NCBI GenBank assembly: GCA_018241695.1
Contig: JAFEDH010000001.1
Span: 1-64,000 of the forward strand
Source of the DNA: Pseudomonadota bacterium
Lineage (GTDB): Bacteria > Pseudomonadota > Gammaproteobacteria > Burkholderiales > Rhodocyclaceae
DNA length: 64,000 nucleotides
Reading direction: 5' to 3'
How positions within the stretch are numbered: the stretch's first letter is position 1; every line of letters begins with the position of its first letter. The position numbers and the translations under genes were made by a program. Shown here in pieces: positions 49,884 to 58,589 of the stretch. A model generated the notes under the pieces. That model had not been told where the DNA came from. It searched no databases and saw nothing but the letters and a program-made list of their open reading frames with translations.

Positions 49884-50633
49884 ATGTCCGATCTCAAGAA
49901 CAAACGCATCATCGTCACCGGTGGCGCCGGCGGCATCGGCAATGCCGCTGTGCGGCTTTTTGCCTCGCGTGGCGCGCGCGTGACATGTACCGTGCACAAC
50001 AGCACGCCGGACCTGCCACAGGGCGTGCTGGCCCGCACCTGCAACATCAGCGACCGTGACGATGTGATCCGGACATTTGCCGCCCTGGTGGAGGAGATGG
50101 GCGGGCTCGACGTGCTGGTTCATGCCGCGGGGATGCACGGTACCATGGCCGCGGAACAGATCGACGCCGCTCACTGGAACCGGATGTTCGACATCAACGT
50201 CAATGCCACGGTCTGGACCAACCAGGCCGCCTTCCATCATCTGAAAGCGCAGGGCGGTTCCATCGTCAACATGGGCTCGGTGGAAGGCGTCCGCGGCTTT
50301 GCCGGCAATGCCGCCTACGCCGCATCGCGCGGCGCGGTCATGGCCTGGACACGTACCGCAGCCCTGGAATGGGGCGCATCCCGGGTGCGGGTGAACTGTG
50401 TGGCACCGGCCATCGCCACCGACATCTTCAAACGCCAGCGTGCCGCGATGGACCCGGTCACGCTGGCCGCCGTGGATGAATCCCTGCGCCAGCGCATTCC
50501 CCTTGGCGGCACCCTGGGCGATGCGCTGCTCGATCTGGCCCCGGTCCTCGCCTTTCTCGCCAGTGACGATTCCCGTTTCATCACCGGGCAGACCATCGCC
50601 GTCGACGGTGGCCTGATGATGCTCGGCTCCTGA
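49884..50633 (+). CDS. Short-chain dehydrogenase/reductase with Tyr-xxx-Arg in place of Tyr-xxx-Lys
   Basis: The 249-aa SDR-fold protein has the cofactor motif TGGAGGIG (residues 12-19), a DVLVHAAG (NNAG-like) strand, Ser132 in NMGSVEG, and Y145-A-A-S-R149 at the active site. The normally invariant Lys is Arg. The C-terminal GQTIAVDGGLM is standard. With Arg, ordinary oxidoreductase activity may be altered or lost. The gene follows a GGAG site and is divergent from the TIM-barrel gene. Confidence 0.9.
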   Translation: MSDLKNKRIIVTGGAGGIGNAAVRLFASRGARVTCTVHNSTPDLPQGVLARTCNISDRDDVIRTFAALVEEMGGLDVLVHAAGMHGTMAAEQIDAAHWNRMFDINVNATVWTNQAAFHHLKAQGGSIVNMGSVEGVRGFAGNAAYAASRGAVMAWTRTAALEWGASRVRVNCVAPAIATDIFKRQRAAMDPVTLAAVDESLRQRIPLGGTLGDALLDLAPVLAFLASDDSRFITGQTIAVDGGLMMLGS

Positions 50634-50643
50634 CGACTGCGGC

Positions 50644-51282
50644 TCACCCGCCGGCGGGCTTCCGCGCGACCAGGCCAATCAGCGCGGAACGCCCCTGATG
50701 CCCCGTTCCCTCCCGGATTTCATCCTCGTATTCGGTCAGTTCCTCGATGTGCCAGTCGGCAAACGCATCCCGCAACAAAGTTTCGGTGTAGAGATTTTCC
50801 ACCGCTGAGGGACCACCGGTGCGGTATTTGAGCTGGCGCGGGGTATACCCCTGAAGTACGATGGCGCCTCCCGGGCGCGTTGCCGCCTTCATCGCGGAAA
50901 ACTGTCGTACCCGTTCGTCCGGCCCTGCGAACTGGATGAAGATGCCCACGACCCAGTCGAAGGCACCCCGTATGTCGGGCCGGAGCCAGTTTGCCGACAG
51001 CATGTCCGCCACCTGAAAGCCGACTTCGACCTGACGCTCCGATGCCAGACGGCGTGCCTTCTCCACCGCAACCGCCGACACATCGATCGCCGTCACCGCC
51101 AGTCCCTGCTCCGCCAGCCAGACCGAGTTGCGCCCCTCCCCATCGGCGACCGAGAGCGCCCTCTGGCCTCGCTGAAACCGTCCAATCTGCCGGGCGAGGA
51201 ACCTGTTGGGAGCGGTACCGAAAAGATAGTCATCCCCCACCCCCCGATAGCGTTCGCTCCAGAACTCTTCGTGATCGCTCAT
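50644..51282 (-). CDS. Class I SAM-dependent methyltransferase, TehB-like
   Basis: The 212-aa protein has the SAM-binding motif I LSVADGEGRNSVWLAEQG, motif II AIDVSAVAVEKARRLA, and an N-terminal FWSERYRGVGDDYLFGTAPN typical of the thiopurine/tellurite-resistance-like methyltransferase group. Its start overlaps the trxC stop by 4 bp, so it is the last gene of the RND-DUF2892-trxC unit. The substrate is unknown; small thiol or metalloid substrates would fit the neighbourhood. Confidence 0.85.
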   Translation of the reverse strand: MSDHEEFWSERYRGVGDDYLFGTAPNRFLARQIGRFQRGQRALSVADGEGRNSVWLAEQGLAVTAIDVSAVAVEKARRLASERQVEVGFQVADMLSANWLRPDIRGAFDWVVGIFIQFAGPDERVRQFSAMKAATRPGGAIVLQGYTPRQLKYRTGGPSAVENLYTETLLRDAFADWHIEELTEYEDEIREGTGHQGRSALIGLVARKPAGG

Positions 51283-51719
51283 GGCGTTACCCCGCGTTGC
51301 TGATCCAGCCAGCCAAGTAGATCGGTGGCCGACATCGCCCCGCTGCGCCGTGATATCTCGCGTGCTCCGCGGAACAGCACCAGGGTGGGGATGCTGCGAA
51401 TGCCGAATTGCTGCGACAACCGCGGCGCCTCATCGCTATTGACCTTGAGGAATCGTACCTCCGGCGCCTGCCGAGCCGCAAGCTCGAACTGGGGTGCCAT
51501 CATGCGGCAGGGGCCACACCAGGGCGCCCAGAAGTCGACCAGCAAGGGCACCCTGCTGGCTTCGATCAGGCGGGAAAACCTCTCCTGATCGACCGCCACC
51601 GGTTCACCCGGTGCCAGCGCGGCACCACACCTGCCACAGACAGGATCTTCACCGATCCGGCCGGCCGGCACCCGGTTCGTGGCTCCGCAAACGGGACAGC
51701 CAATGTGAAGTGCATCCAT
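51279..51719 (-). CDS. trxC: Thioredoxin 2 (zinc-binding)
   Basis: The protein of about 146 aa has an N-terminal zinc-finger-like region with C8, C11, C28 and C31 (HIGCPVCGATN; DPVCGRCGAAL) followed by a thioredoxin domain with W-C68-G-P-C71. This arrangement defines TrxC, which in E. coli is induced by oxidative stress. Two adjacent ATGs exist (51722, 51719); the second is better spaced from GAGGGA. It lies between a DUF2892 gene and the methyltransferase gene, in the ArsR-associated run. Confidence 0.95.
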   Translation of the reverse strand: MDALHIGCPVCGATNRVPAGRIGEDPVCGRCGAALAPGEPVAVDQERFSRLIEASRVPLLVDFWAPWCGPCRMMAPQFELAARQAPEVRFLKVNSDEAPRLSQQFGIRSIPTLVLFRGAREISRRSGAMSATDLLGWLDQQRGVTP

Positions 51720-51729
51720 CATCGTTCCC

Positions 51730-51939
51730 TCAGCAGCCATCCTGCGCACCACATTTACGCAGCAGACGCTCCATCAGGCACCAGCGAGTCAGACCGCTTT
51801 GCAGCAGATTGACCCCGACAAAACCGGTGAAAGCGAGCCACCACTTGTTGATGAAGAAAGGGCTGCCCTCGACACCGAGAGCCAGGGACAGCAAGATGAA
51901 AATACCCGCAACAATGCGAACGATGCGCCAGGATGACAT
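51730..51939 (-). CDS. DUF2892 inner-membrane protein
   Basis: The 69-aa protein has two hydrophobic segments (RIVAGIFILLSLALG; LAFTGFVGVNLLQSGLT) followed by two cysteines in RWCLMERLLRKCG. This is the YgaP transmembrane/DUF2892 pattern, often found with rhodanese or sulfide/thiol-stress genes. It lies 20 bp after the RND gene and 10 bp before trxC. A second DUF2892 gene is at 56786. Confidence 0.88.
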   Translation of the reverse strand: MSSWRIVRIVAGIFILLSLALGVEGSPFFINKWWLAFTGFVGVNLLQSGLTRWCLMERLLRKCGAQDGC

Positions 51940-51959
51940 GAGATTCTCCTTGAGTCGTG

Positions 51960-54900
51960 TCAGTGCTTTTCGTACAGGTGACGATACGCCGTGTAATACA
52001 GCAGCGGAATCACCACCAGGGTGAGCAGGGTGGACACCAGGATGCCCGAAATCAGGGTGATCGCCAGGCCATTGAAGATCGGATCATCGAGGATGAAGAA
52101 AGCACCGGTCATGGCGGCCAGGCCGGTCAGCGCGATCGGCTGGGCGCGCGTGATGGCGGAAGAGACGATGGCTTCCCTGAAGGGCATGCCCCGCGCGGTC
52201 TGCAGACGGATGAAATCCACCAGCAGGATGGAGTTGCGCACGATGATGCCCGCCAGGGCGATCATGCCGATCATGCTGGTGGCGGTGAATTGCGCACCCA
52301 TCAGGGCATGGCCCGGCAACACGCCAATCACCGTGAGCGGAATCGGCGCCATGATGATGAGCGGCGTCAGATAGGAGCCGAACTGCGCCACTACCAGCAG
52401 ATAGATGAGGATCAGGCCCACGGCATAGGCCATGCCCATGTCGTGGAAGGTCTCGTGGGTGATCTGCCACTCCCCATCCCATTTGAGGGCGAAGTCCCGA
52501 TAGGCCTCGTCCGGCTGGCGAACGAAATACTCTTGCAGCGTTCCACCGCCGGGCGTGCTCATCCCGGAGATTCTGTCGCGCATGGCGAACATGCCGTAAA
52601 GAGGGCTGTCCACCCGGCCCGCCATGTCGCCGGTAACGTAGTTCACCGCCAGACCATCCTTGTGCAGCAGTGGCTGTTCACGCAGGGTGTCGCTGATGCT
52701 AACCAGATCGCGGATCGGCACCACCCTGCCCTGGGCACCACGCACACCCAGCTGCAGCAGGGTATCCAGCCGGCCCTGATCCACCATGGGCAAACGCAGG
52801 ATTGCCGCTGCCGGATATTTGGACTGATCATGGAGATAGGTCACGGCCTCGCCGGCCAGACCGGCATGAAGTGTAGTGACGATGTCGGACTGTGACACAC
52901 CGAGGAGCGCCGCCTTGCGTCGGTCCACCCGCAATAGCGTGCGTGGCGCATCGACGATGCTGCTGTCGTCCACATCCACCACTCCGGGCGTTTTCTCGAA
53001 CACTGCACGCACGGCCCTGGCCACCTGACGACGACCCTCATCGGTGGGGCCGTAGATCTCCGCCACGATGGGTGCCAGCACCGGTGGACCGGGAGGAACT
53101 TCCACCACCTTCACATTGGCCCCCGAGCGGCGACCGATTTCATGCAGGGCGGGACGCAGGCGGGTGGCGATGGCATGACTCTGTTCGGAGCGATGATGCT
53201 TGTCCACCAGATTCACCTGGATATCCCCCACCTCGCCACCGGTACGCAGGTAATACTGCCGGACCAGACCATTGAAACTGATCGGCGCAGAGGTTCCCGC
53301 ATAGGTCTGGTAGTCGGCAACCTCCGGCACGGAAGCTAGGTATTCGCCCAGTTCGCGCAGCACCGCCGCCGTCTGCTCCAGGGGCGTGCCGGCTGGCATA
53401 TCGACTACCACCTGGAATTCCGACTTGTTGTCGAAAGGCAGCATCTTCATCTGCACCCAGCCTATCAACGGCAGTGCGGCGGAAAGCACAATGGCGCAGA
53501 CCACACCCAGTTCCAGCGCCCGTCGGGCCTTTTTGCCATGTGTGGCGTCAAGGAAAGGGTCGAAGAGATGATGAAAAACCGATGCCAGCTTTTGCGCCAG
53601 CGGATCGCTCCCGGCATGGCTGCCTTTCATCCAGAGCCGGGCCAGCCAGGGCGTGACAACGAATGCGACCGCCAGGGAAATCAGCATGCCCATGCTGGCG
53701 TTGATCGGGATGGGACTCATGTAGGGCCCCATCAGGCCACTGACGAATGCCATGGGCAGCAGGGCCGCGATCACCGTCAGGGTGGCCAGAATGGTGGGGC
53801 CGCCCACTTCGTCCACGGCATCGGGAATGATTTCGGTCAGGGGCCTGTCCGGTGACAATTTTTGATGACGATGGATATTTTCCACCACCACGATGGCGTC
53901 ATCAACCAGGATGCCGATGGAGAAGATCAGCGCGAAAAGGGAGACCCGGTTGAGCGTGAACCCCCAGGCCCAGGAAGCGAAGAGTGTTGCGGCCAGGGTC
54001 AGGATGACCGTGCTGCCAACGATGGCCGCCTCACGCCGGCCCAGCGCGAGGCCCACCAGCGCCACCACCGATGCGGTGGCAAAGAGCAGCTTCTGGATCA
54101 GCTTTTGCGCCTTGTTGCTGGCGGTCTCACCGTAATTGCGCGTGACACTCACCTCGGTACCGGCGGGGATCATCGTATTCCGCAGCGCGTCCACCCGGGC
54201 CATCACGGCATTGGCTACATCCACCGCGTTCTGTCCGGGTTTCTTGGTGATGGCGAGAGTGACCGCGGGATAAGAACCACCTTCCCTGCCGGCCACACCA
54301 TGCCATACGTATCGCTTGGGAGGCAGCGGACCATCGCTGACGGAGGCGACATCCTGCAGATAGACCGGCTTCTCCGCGTGCACGCCCACCACCAGTTCAC
54401 CCACCGAACGCGCATCGGCGAGAAATGGCCCGGCATCGACGGCGACCGTCCGGTTGCCCGCCACCAGATCACCCAGAGGCAGCCCGAGATTGGCTGACTG
54501 CAGGGCCTGACGCAGATCGGCCACGGTTACCCCGCTGGCGGCGAGACGATTGGCATCGATATCGACATTGACACCGCGGCCCGGGCCGCCCGTGGTGATG
54601 ACTTCGCGCGTACCCGGAATCCGTTTCAGATCGGCTTCCAGGCTCTGGGCCACCCGCTCGAGATCCGGGCTGCCGCTATCTGTCTGCCTCGACCACAGGG
54701 TCAGGGTGAGGATCGGCACATCGTCGATCCCCTTGGGCTTGACGATGGGCTCCAGCACCCCCAGCCCCGCGGGCAGCCAGTCACGATGGCTGTGCAGGGT
54801 GTCATAGAGCCGGACCAGTGCCTCGGTACGGGGTACCCCGACCTCGAACTGCACCGTCATCACCGCCAGCCCCGGACGGGAGACGGACAGTACATGCTCG

Positions 54901-55193
54901 ACGTTCGCGATCTGGCCCAGCACCTGCTCCGCGGGAATCGACACCATCTGTTCCACATCCTTCACTGATGCGCCAGGAAAAGGAATCAGTACATTGGCCA
55001 TGGTCACATTGATCTGCGGCTCTTCTTCACGGGGTGTTACCAGGAGCGCAAAAACACCCAGCAGGAAAGCCACCAGCGCCAGCAGCGGCGTGATTTGCGC
55101 ACCCTGGAAATAGGTTGCGATACGACCGGAAACTCCCGAATGTCGGGGCTGCTGACTCTGGCCGGAGCGATCCTCAGGCATGGGTGACATCAT
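51960..55193 (-). CDS. RND-family efflux transporter permease (AcrB superfamily)
   Basis: The 1077-aa inner-membrane proton-driven pump has the N-terminal membrane helix after about residue 30 (ITPLLALVAFLLGVFALL) and two large periplasmic porter regions. Transmembrane helix 4 carries the proton-relay Asp pair in GILVDDAIVVVENIH, and a second membrane half ends in MIALAGIIVRNSILLVDFI. The substrate is not readable. It is coupled to the membrane fusion gene by a TGATG overlap at its start. No outer-membrane channel gene is in the run. Confidence 0.95.
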   Translation of the reverse strand: MMSPMPEDRSGQSQQPRHSGVSGRIATYFQGAQITPLLALVAFLLGVFALLVTPREEEPQINVTMANVLIPFPGASVKDVEQMVSIPAEQVLGQIANVEHVLSVSRPGLAVMTVQFEVGVPRTEALVRLYDTLHSHRDWLPAGLGVLEPIVKPKGIDDVPILTLTLWSRQTDSGSPDLERVAQSLEADLKRIPGTREVITTGGPGRGVNVDIDANRLAASGVTVADLRQALQSANLGLPLGDLVAGNRTVAVDAGPFLADARSVGELVVGVHAEKPVYLQDVASVSDGPLPPKRYVWHGVAGREGGSYPAVTLAITKKPGQNAVDVANAVMARVDALRNTMIPAGTEVSVTRNYGETASNKAQKLIQKLLFATASVVALVGLALGRREAAIVGSTVILTLAATLFASWAWGFTLNRVSLFALIFSIGILVDDAIVVVENIHRHQKLSPDRPLTEIIPDAVDEVGGPTILATLTVIAALLPMAFVSGLMGPYMSPIPINASMGMLISLAVAFVVTPWLARLWMKGSHAGSDPLAQKLASVFHHLFDPFLDATHGKKARRALELGVVCAIVLSAALPLIGWVQMKMLPFDNKSEFQVVVDMPAGTPLEQTAAVLRELGEYLASVPEVADYQTYAGTSAPISFNGLVRQYYLRTGGEVGDIQVNLVDKHHRSEQSHAIATRLRPALHEIGRRSGANVKVVEVPPGPPVLAPIVAEIYGPTDEGRRQVARAVRAVFEKTPGVVDVDDSSIVDAPRTLLRVDRRKAALLGVSQSDIVTTLHAGLAGEAVTYLHDQSKYPAAAILRLPMVDQGRLDTLLQLGVRGAQGRVVPIRDLVSISDTLREQPLLHKDGLAVNYVTGDMAGRVDSPLYGMFAMRDRISGMSTPGGGTLQEYFVRQPDEAYRDFALKWDGEWQITHETFHDMGMAYAVGLILIYLLVVAQFGSYLTPLIIMAPIPLTVIGVLPGHALMGAQFTATSMIGMIALAGIIVRNSILLVDFIRLQTARGMPFREAIVSSAITRAQPIALTGLAAMTGAFFILDDPIFNGLAITLISGILVSTLLTLVVIPLLYYTAYRHLYEKH

Positions 55194-56242
55194 CAGCGCA
55201 CCTCGCGCACACGGGCCGCGGCCAGCGGATCGGCCGCAACACGCTCACCGGGCGCCAGACCCGCCAATACCTCGATCTCCGTGCCCAGAGGCTGTCCGGA
55301 CCTGATCTGCCGCAGACGTGGCCAACCCCTGGCATCCACCACATAAACCAGCGTCATTTCCGCGCGACGGAATACTGCCGTGGCAGGCACATAGATCCCC
55401 GGAATACCTGCCGCATCCTGTTTCACGGGCAACCAGACGCGGGCAAACATGCCGGGGGCAAGCCCGGGTGCCACAGACATGTCGAGCCATAATCCCACGG
55501 TATGGGTGGCAGCATCGGCGGCAGGCAGCACCGTGACACGGGTGGCCGCCCGCCAGCGCTCCGCCGCCACCAGATCCGGCAGCTCGATCCGGACCGGCGC
55601 CTTCTCCTGCAAGGCATTCACCACGCGCTGCGGAGCCGTGGCCGTGATCCGCAGCGCGACAGGATCGAACACCATCATCAGGGGCTGGCCGGGCATCGCA
55701 AGGTCACCCTCCTTCACCGCCACGTCCGCAACAAGGCCGGCATAGGGCGCAGTGAGGGTGTACAAACCGGACTGGGCGCGCGCCGCACCTGCCTGCGCCA
55801 GTTGCCCCCGTGCCTGTGCGGTGGCAGCCTTGTACTGCGTCTCGTAGCGGTCCATGGCGGCCTGGCTGATGTACTGCTTCTGGAAAAGCTGCTTCTGCCG
55901 CTCGTACTCGCGGCTTGCCAGTTCCAGCGTGGCCCGGGCAGCATCGGCCTGGGCGCTGGCGGCACCAGCCAGCTGGTTGGCGGTGCGGGCATCGATACGT
56001 GCCAGCACCTGCCCTGCACCAACCCGGTCCCCCGCCCGCACCGCGAGATGTGTCACGACACCCGCAACCTGGGATGCAACACGGGCCTGCCGGACGGCCT
56101 CCACCACCCCTTCAACCGCCACGGACCGGGGCTCTCCGGTACTGCGTACCGGCGCCACCGCCAGAAGTCCGGCCCCGTGAACCGAAGGCAGAACCGACAT
56201 CGCCAGTATGGCCACCCCCACGAATTTTGACAGCCTGTGCAT
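55193..56242 (-). CDS. RND efflux periplasmic adaptor (membrane fusion protein)
   Basis: The 349-aa protein has a signal peptide (MHRLSKFVGVAILAMSVLPS), a lipoyl/barrel-sandwich region split around a coiled-coil hairpin (about residues 75-150, LASREYERQKQLFQKQYISQ), and C-terminal beta-barrel and membrane-proximal domains. The start at 56242 has a GGAG six nt upstream; an ATG four codons earlier is an alternative. It is the first gene of the leftward run and faces arsR across a 155-bp control region. Confidence 0.92.
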   Translation of the reverse strand: MHRLSKFVGVAILAMSVLPSVHGAGLLAVAPVRSTGEPRSVAVEGVVEAVRQARVASQVAGVVTHLAVRAGDRVGAGQVLARIDARTANQLAGAASAQADAARATLELASREYERQKQLFQKQYISQAAMDRYETQYKAATAQARGQLAQAGAARAQSGLYTLTAPYAGLVADVAVKEGDLAMPGQPLMMVFDPVALRITATAPQRVVNALQEKAPVRIELPDLVAAERWRAATRVTVLPAADAATHTVGLWLDMSVAPGLAPGMFARVWLPVKQDAAGIPGIYVPATAVFRRAEMTLVYVVDARGWPRLRQIRSGQPLGTEIEVLAGLAPGERVAADPLAAARVREVR

Positions 56243-56304
56243 GATCTTCTCCATGTCTGGGCACACTCCCGATCCGGAGTTTTTCGACGCTCCCTTTATT
56301 AAAT

Positions 56305-56346
56305 TATTTGCGTAATCTTGCAAATAGTCAATAACCCGCCTATACT
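56305..56346 (+). promoter_or_regulatory. arsR promoter with overlapping inverted-repeat operator
   Basis: The inverted repeat TATTTGC-8 bp-GCAAATA (56305-56326) overlaps a plus-strand -35 TTGCAA (56318-56323), which is 17 bp from -10 TATACT (56341-56346). The minus strand of the same repeat also reads TTGCAA, with an AATAAA/TAATAA-like -10 about 16-17 bp on, aimed at the efflux genes. One ArsR dimer here could repress both directions. Confidence 0.65.
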
Positions 56347-56397
56347 GGGTACCGTGGATACAGTGGAAAATGATTCTTTCCGTACCCGAACCAAGGC

Positions 56398-56757
56398 ATG
56401 CCGATAATGGAAAACCTTTCCGACCTGGCCCTGCAGCAGATCGCCCAATATTTTCAGGTGCTGGCCGAACCGACGCGGCTGCGCATCCTCAACAGCCTGC
56501 GCGAGGAGCAGCGCAGCGTCGGCGAGCTGGCGGAGATTTGCCAATGTTCACTGGCGAATGTTTCCCGCCACCTCTCGCAGCTTGCCAAACAGGGGCTGGT
56601 GGCACGGGAAAGTCAGGGCACCACGGCCTTCTACGGCATCGCGGATCCCGCGGTCTATGAGCTCTGCGATCTGGTCTGCGGCAATATCGACCGCCACTTC
56701 AGGCTGCAGGCAAAAACACAAAGGGCTTTCGCCGCCGTCCAGCGCCGGAAATCCTGA
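56398..56757 (+). CDS. ArsR/SmtB-family repressor with cysteine pairs
   Basis: The 119-aa winged-helix repressor has YFQVLAEPTRLRILNSL, the recognition helix SLANVSRHLSQLAKQGLV, and the wing ESQGTTAFYGI. It has four cysteines: C48/C50 just before the recognition helix and C90/C94 in the C-terminal dimerisation helix. They could sense metal or thiol oxidation, though the positions are not those of canonical E. coli ArsR. It is divergent from the efflux genes and upstream of DUF2892 and AhpD-like genes. A second methionine at residue 4 is an alternative start. Confidence 0.92.
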   Translation: MPIMENLSDLALQQIAQYFQVLAEPTRLRILNSLREEQRSVGELAEICQCSLANVSRHLSQLAKQGLVARESQGTTAFYGIADPAVYELCDLVCGNIDRHFRLQAKTQRAFAAVQRRKS

Positions 56758-56785
56758 TTTTTCGTTCACCACAAAGGAGATCATG

Positions 56786-56980
56786 ATGAAAATCAATGTG
56801 GGCACCCCGGACCGCATCCTCCGCATCCTCGCAGGTGTCGGACTCATCACCGCCACGCTGGCGGGAGTGATTGGTCCCTGGGGCTGGATCGGCGTCGTAC
56901 CCATCGCCACTGGTATCTTCCGTTTCTGCCCGGCCTATTCCATTCTCGGCATCGGCACCTGCAAAATCGATAAATCGTAA
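56786..56980 (+). CDS. DUF2892 membrane protein (second copy)
   Basis: The 64-aa protein has two membrane segments (ILAGVGLITATLAGVIG; VVPIATGIFRFCPAY) and two cysteines in RFCPAYSILGIGTC, typical of DUF2892. It follows AAGGAG; the ATG at 56786 is better spaced than the one at 56783. It lies 28 bp after arsR and 12 bp before the AhpD-like gene, so the three should form one operon. Confidence 0.92.
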   Translation: MKINVGTPDRILRILAGVGLITATLAGVIGPWGWIGVVPIATGIFRFCPAYSILGIGTCKIDKS

Positions 56981-56992
56981 GGAGGAGGTCAC

Positions 56993-57355
56993 ATGCACAG
57001 CGGTAGCTTTCAGGAACTCACCCAGGGTATCTCCCGCAATCTCGCCACCCTGCGCAAGGACATTCCCGGGGTCATGAAGGGCTTTTCCGAAATGTCCCGG
57101 GCTGCCACCGCCGATGGTGTGCTGGACAAGAAAACCAAGGAGCTGATCGCCCTGGCGCTGGGTGTTGCGGCGCATTGTGACGGCTGTATCGGTTTCCACA
57201 CACAGGCCCTGGTCAAACTCGGCGCGACCAAGGCCGAGGTGGAGGAAACCCTGGGCATGGCGGTGTATATGGGGGGTGGACCCTCCCTCATGTATGCAGC
57301 CAACGCCATTGCCGCCTTTGAGGAGTTTTCCGGCGCGGGCGGGCAGACCGGATAG
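56993..57355 (+). CDS. Carboxymuconolactone decarboxylase/AhpD-like protein
   Basis: The 120-aa protein has the redox motif HCDGCIGFHTQALVKLGAT, the CxxC-xxx-H of AhpD-like alkylhydroperoxidases, and a helical N-terminus (KDIPGVMKGFSEMSRAA). AhpD-type proteins accept electrons from thiol carriers to reduce peroxiredoxins. It is the third gene of the arsR operon, preceded by AAGGAGGAGG. Catalysis of muconolactone is unlikely in this setting. Confidence 0.92.
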   Translation: MHSGSFQELTQGISRNLATLRKDIPGVMKGFSEMSRAATADGVLDKKTKELIALALGVAAHCDGCIGFHTQALVKLGATKAEVEETLGMAVYMGGGPSLMYAANAIAAFEEFSGAGGQTG

Positions 57356-57419
57356 GCGACGACAACCTTTCGGCCGAGGATCTGTCCGGATGCATTCAAT
57401 CTGCATCCGGACGGGTATT

Positions 57420-58589
57420 TCAGATACCTTCGACCCGGTTGCGCCCGCCTTGTTTGGCTCGATAGAGGGCGGCATCCGCCGTCGCGATCAAGGCTTCCGG
57501 CGCAGGTAATGCAGTTCCCTTCGCGCATGCTGTCGCTAGGCCAATGCTGACCGTGTAACCCGGTTGTCTGGCTGTTCCAGCGGTAGTACGCGCACTGCTC
57601 TCCGCGATTTCGCGGCGGATGCGTTCGGCTACCAGCCTGGCATCCTCGGCACCGGTATCCGGCAGCAGGATGACAAACTCCTCACCACCGAAGCGGGCCA
57701 GCAGATCGGGTATCCGCAACAACTCTCCGACCCGTCGGGCGAAATCCTTGATGACTTCGTCGCCCACATGGTGTCCATGAGCGTCGTTGATTTTTTTGAA
57801 AAAATCGATATCGGCGACCAGTACCGCCAGTGGCCGGCCACTACGCGCCGCCCGTGCCCATTCCACACTGGCACGGGCAAAAAATGCGCGGCGGTTGAAC
57901 GCCCCGGTCATCGGGTCATGCGCCGCCAGAAACTCCAGTTGCTGGCGCAGCCCCTCGCCTGTAAGCAGGATGAACCCGATGGCAAGCGCCAGCGCTCCCA
58001 GGGAAAACATCCCCAGATAGACCTGCTGCACCAGATTGTGTTCCACATGTTCGCCTTGCTCCAGACCCGAAGACAGGGTGGCGATACGCCAGAGAGCCAC
58101 CAGAACCCCGAGGAAAAACACCGTGCCCAGAAAGCGGTTGCCAAACCCGCTGGGACGGGCGCCCCAGGCCAGCCAGCTTCCCACGGTGAAAAAGCCGATG
58201 TGCGCAAGGCACATGAGAAATATCCTGCCCGGGTAGTTGGGCACCCCATAGGTGAGCCAGACGATGAGCAGCAAGGTGGCGCCCATGATGTCCAGCACCG
58301 GACGCCAGTGCGGCGTCATGCCACGATAACGCTGCAGCCCGACCACCAGGAGGAACTCCCCGCCAAGGGAAAATCCGTTGGAGGCAATGATGGCTAGTCC
58401 GTCATGCACGATGCCACGCAGGGAAGCGAGCCCCGAAGCGGCGGAAATCAGGGCGATCGCCAGTGCCCAGTGGCGAAGGCCGTGAATATCGGCGGGAAAG
58501 CTGCGTGCCTGAACCCAGAGCACCAGGGCAAACAGCATCCCCAGGAGGTTGGCAACCAGCAGGAAGGTACGCGGGTCGATCAGTTCCAC
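57420..58589 (-). CDS. Membrane-bound diguanylate cyclase (GGEEF)
   Basis: The 389-aa protein has an N-terminal region of about seven hydrophobic segments (residues 8-215) followed by a GGDEF domain: HDPMTGAFNRRAFF, VADIDFFKKINDAHGH, and GGEEF preceded by the I-site RIPD. Catalysis and product inhibition should both be possible. The start is a GTG (58589). The region upstream (58590-59035) is non-coding and contains palindromes. Confidence 0.92.
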   Translation of the reverse strand: MELIDPRTFLLVANLLGMLFALVLWVQARSFPADIHGLRHWALAIALISAASGLASLRGIVHDGLAIIASNGFSLGGEFLLVVGLQRYRGMTPHWRPVLDIMGATLLLIVWLTYGVPNYPGRIFLMCLAHIGFFTVGSWLAWGARPSGFGNRFLGTVFFLGVLVALWRIATLSSGLEQGEHVEHNLVQQVYLGMFSLGALALAIGFILLTGEGLRQQLEFLAAHDPMTGAFNRRAFFARASVEWARAARSGRPLAVLVADIDFFKKINDAHGHHVGDEVIKDFARRVGELLRIPDLLARFGGEEFVILLPDTGAEDARLVAERIRREIAESSARTTAGTARQPGYTVSIGLATACAKGTALPAPEALIATADAALYRAKQGGRNRVEGI

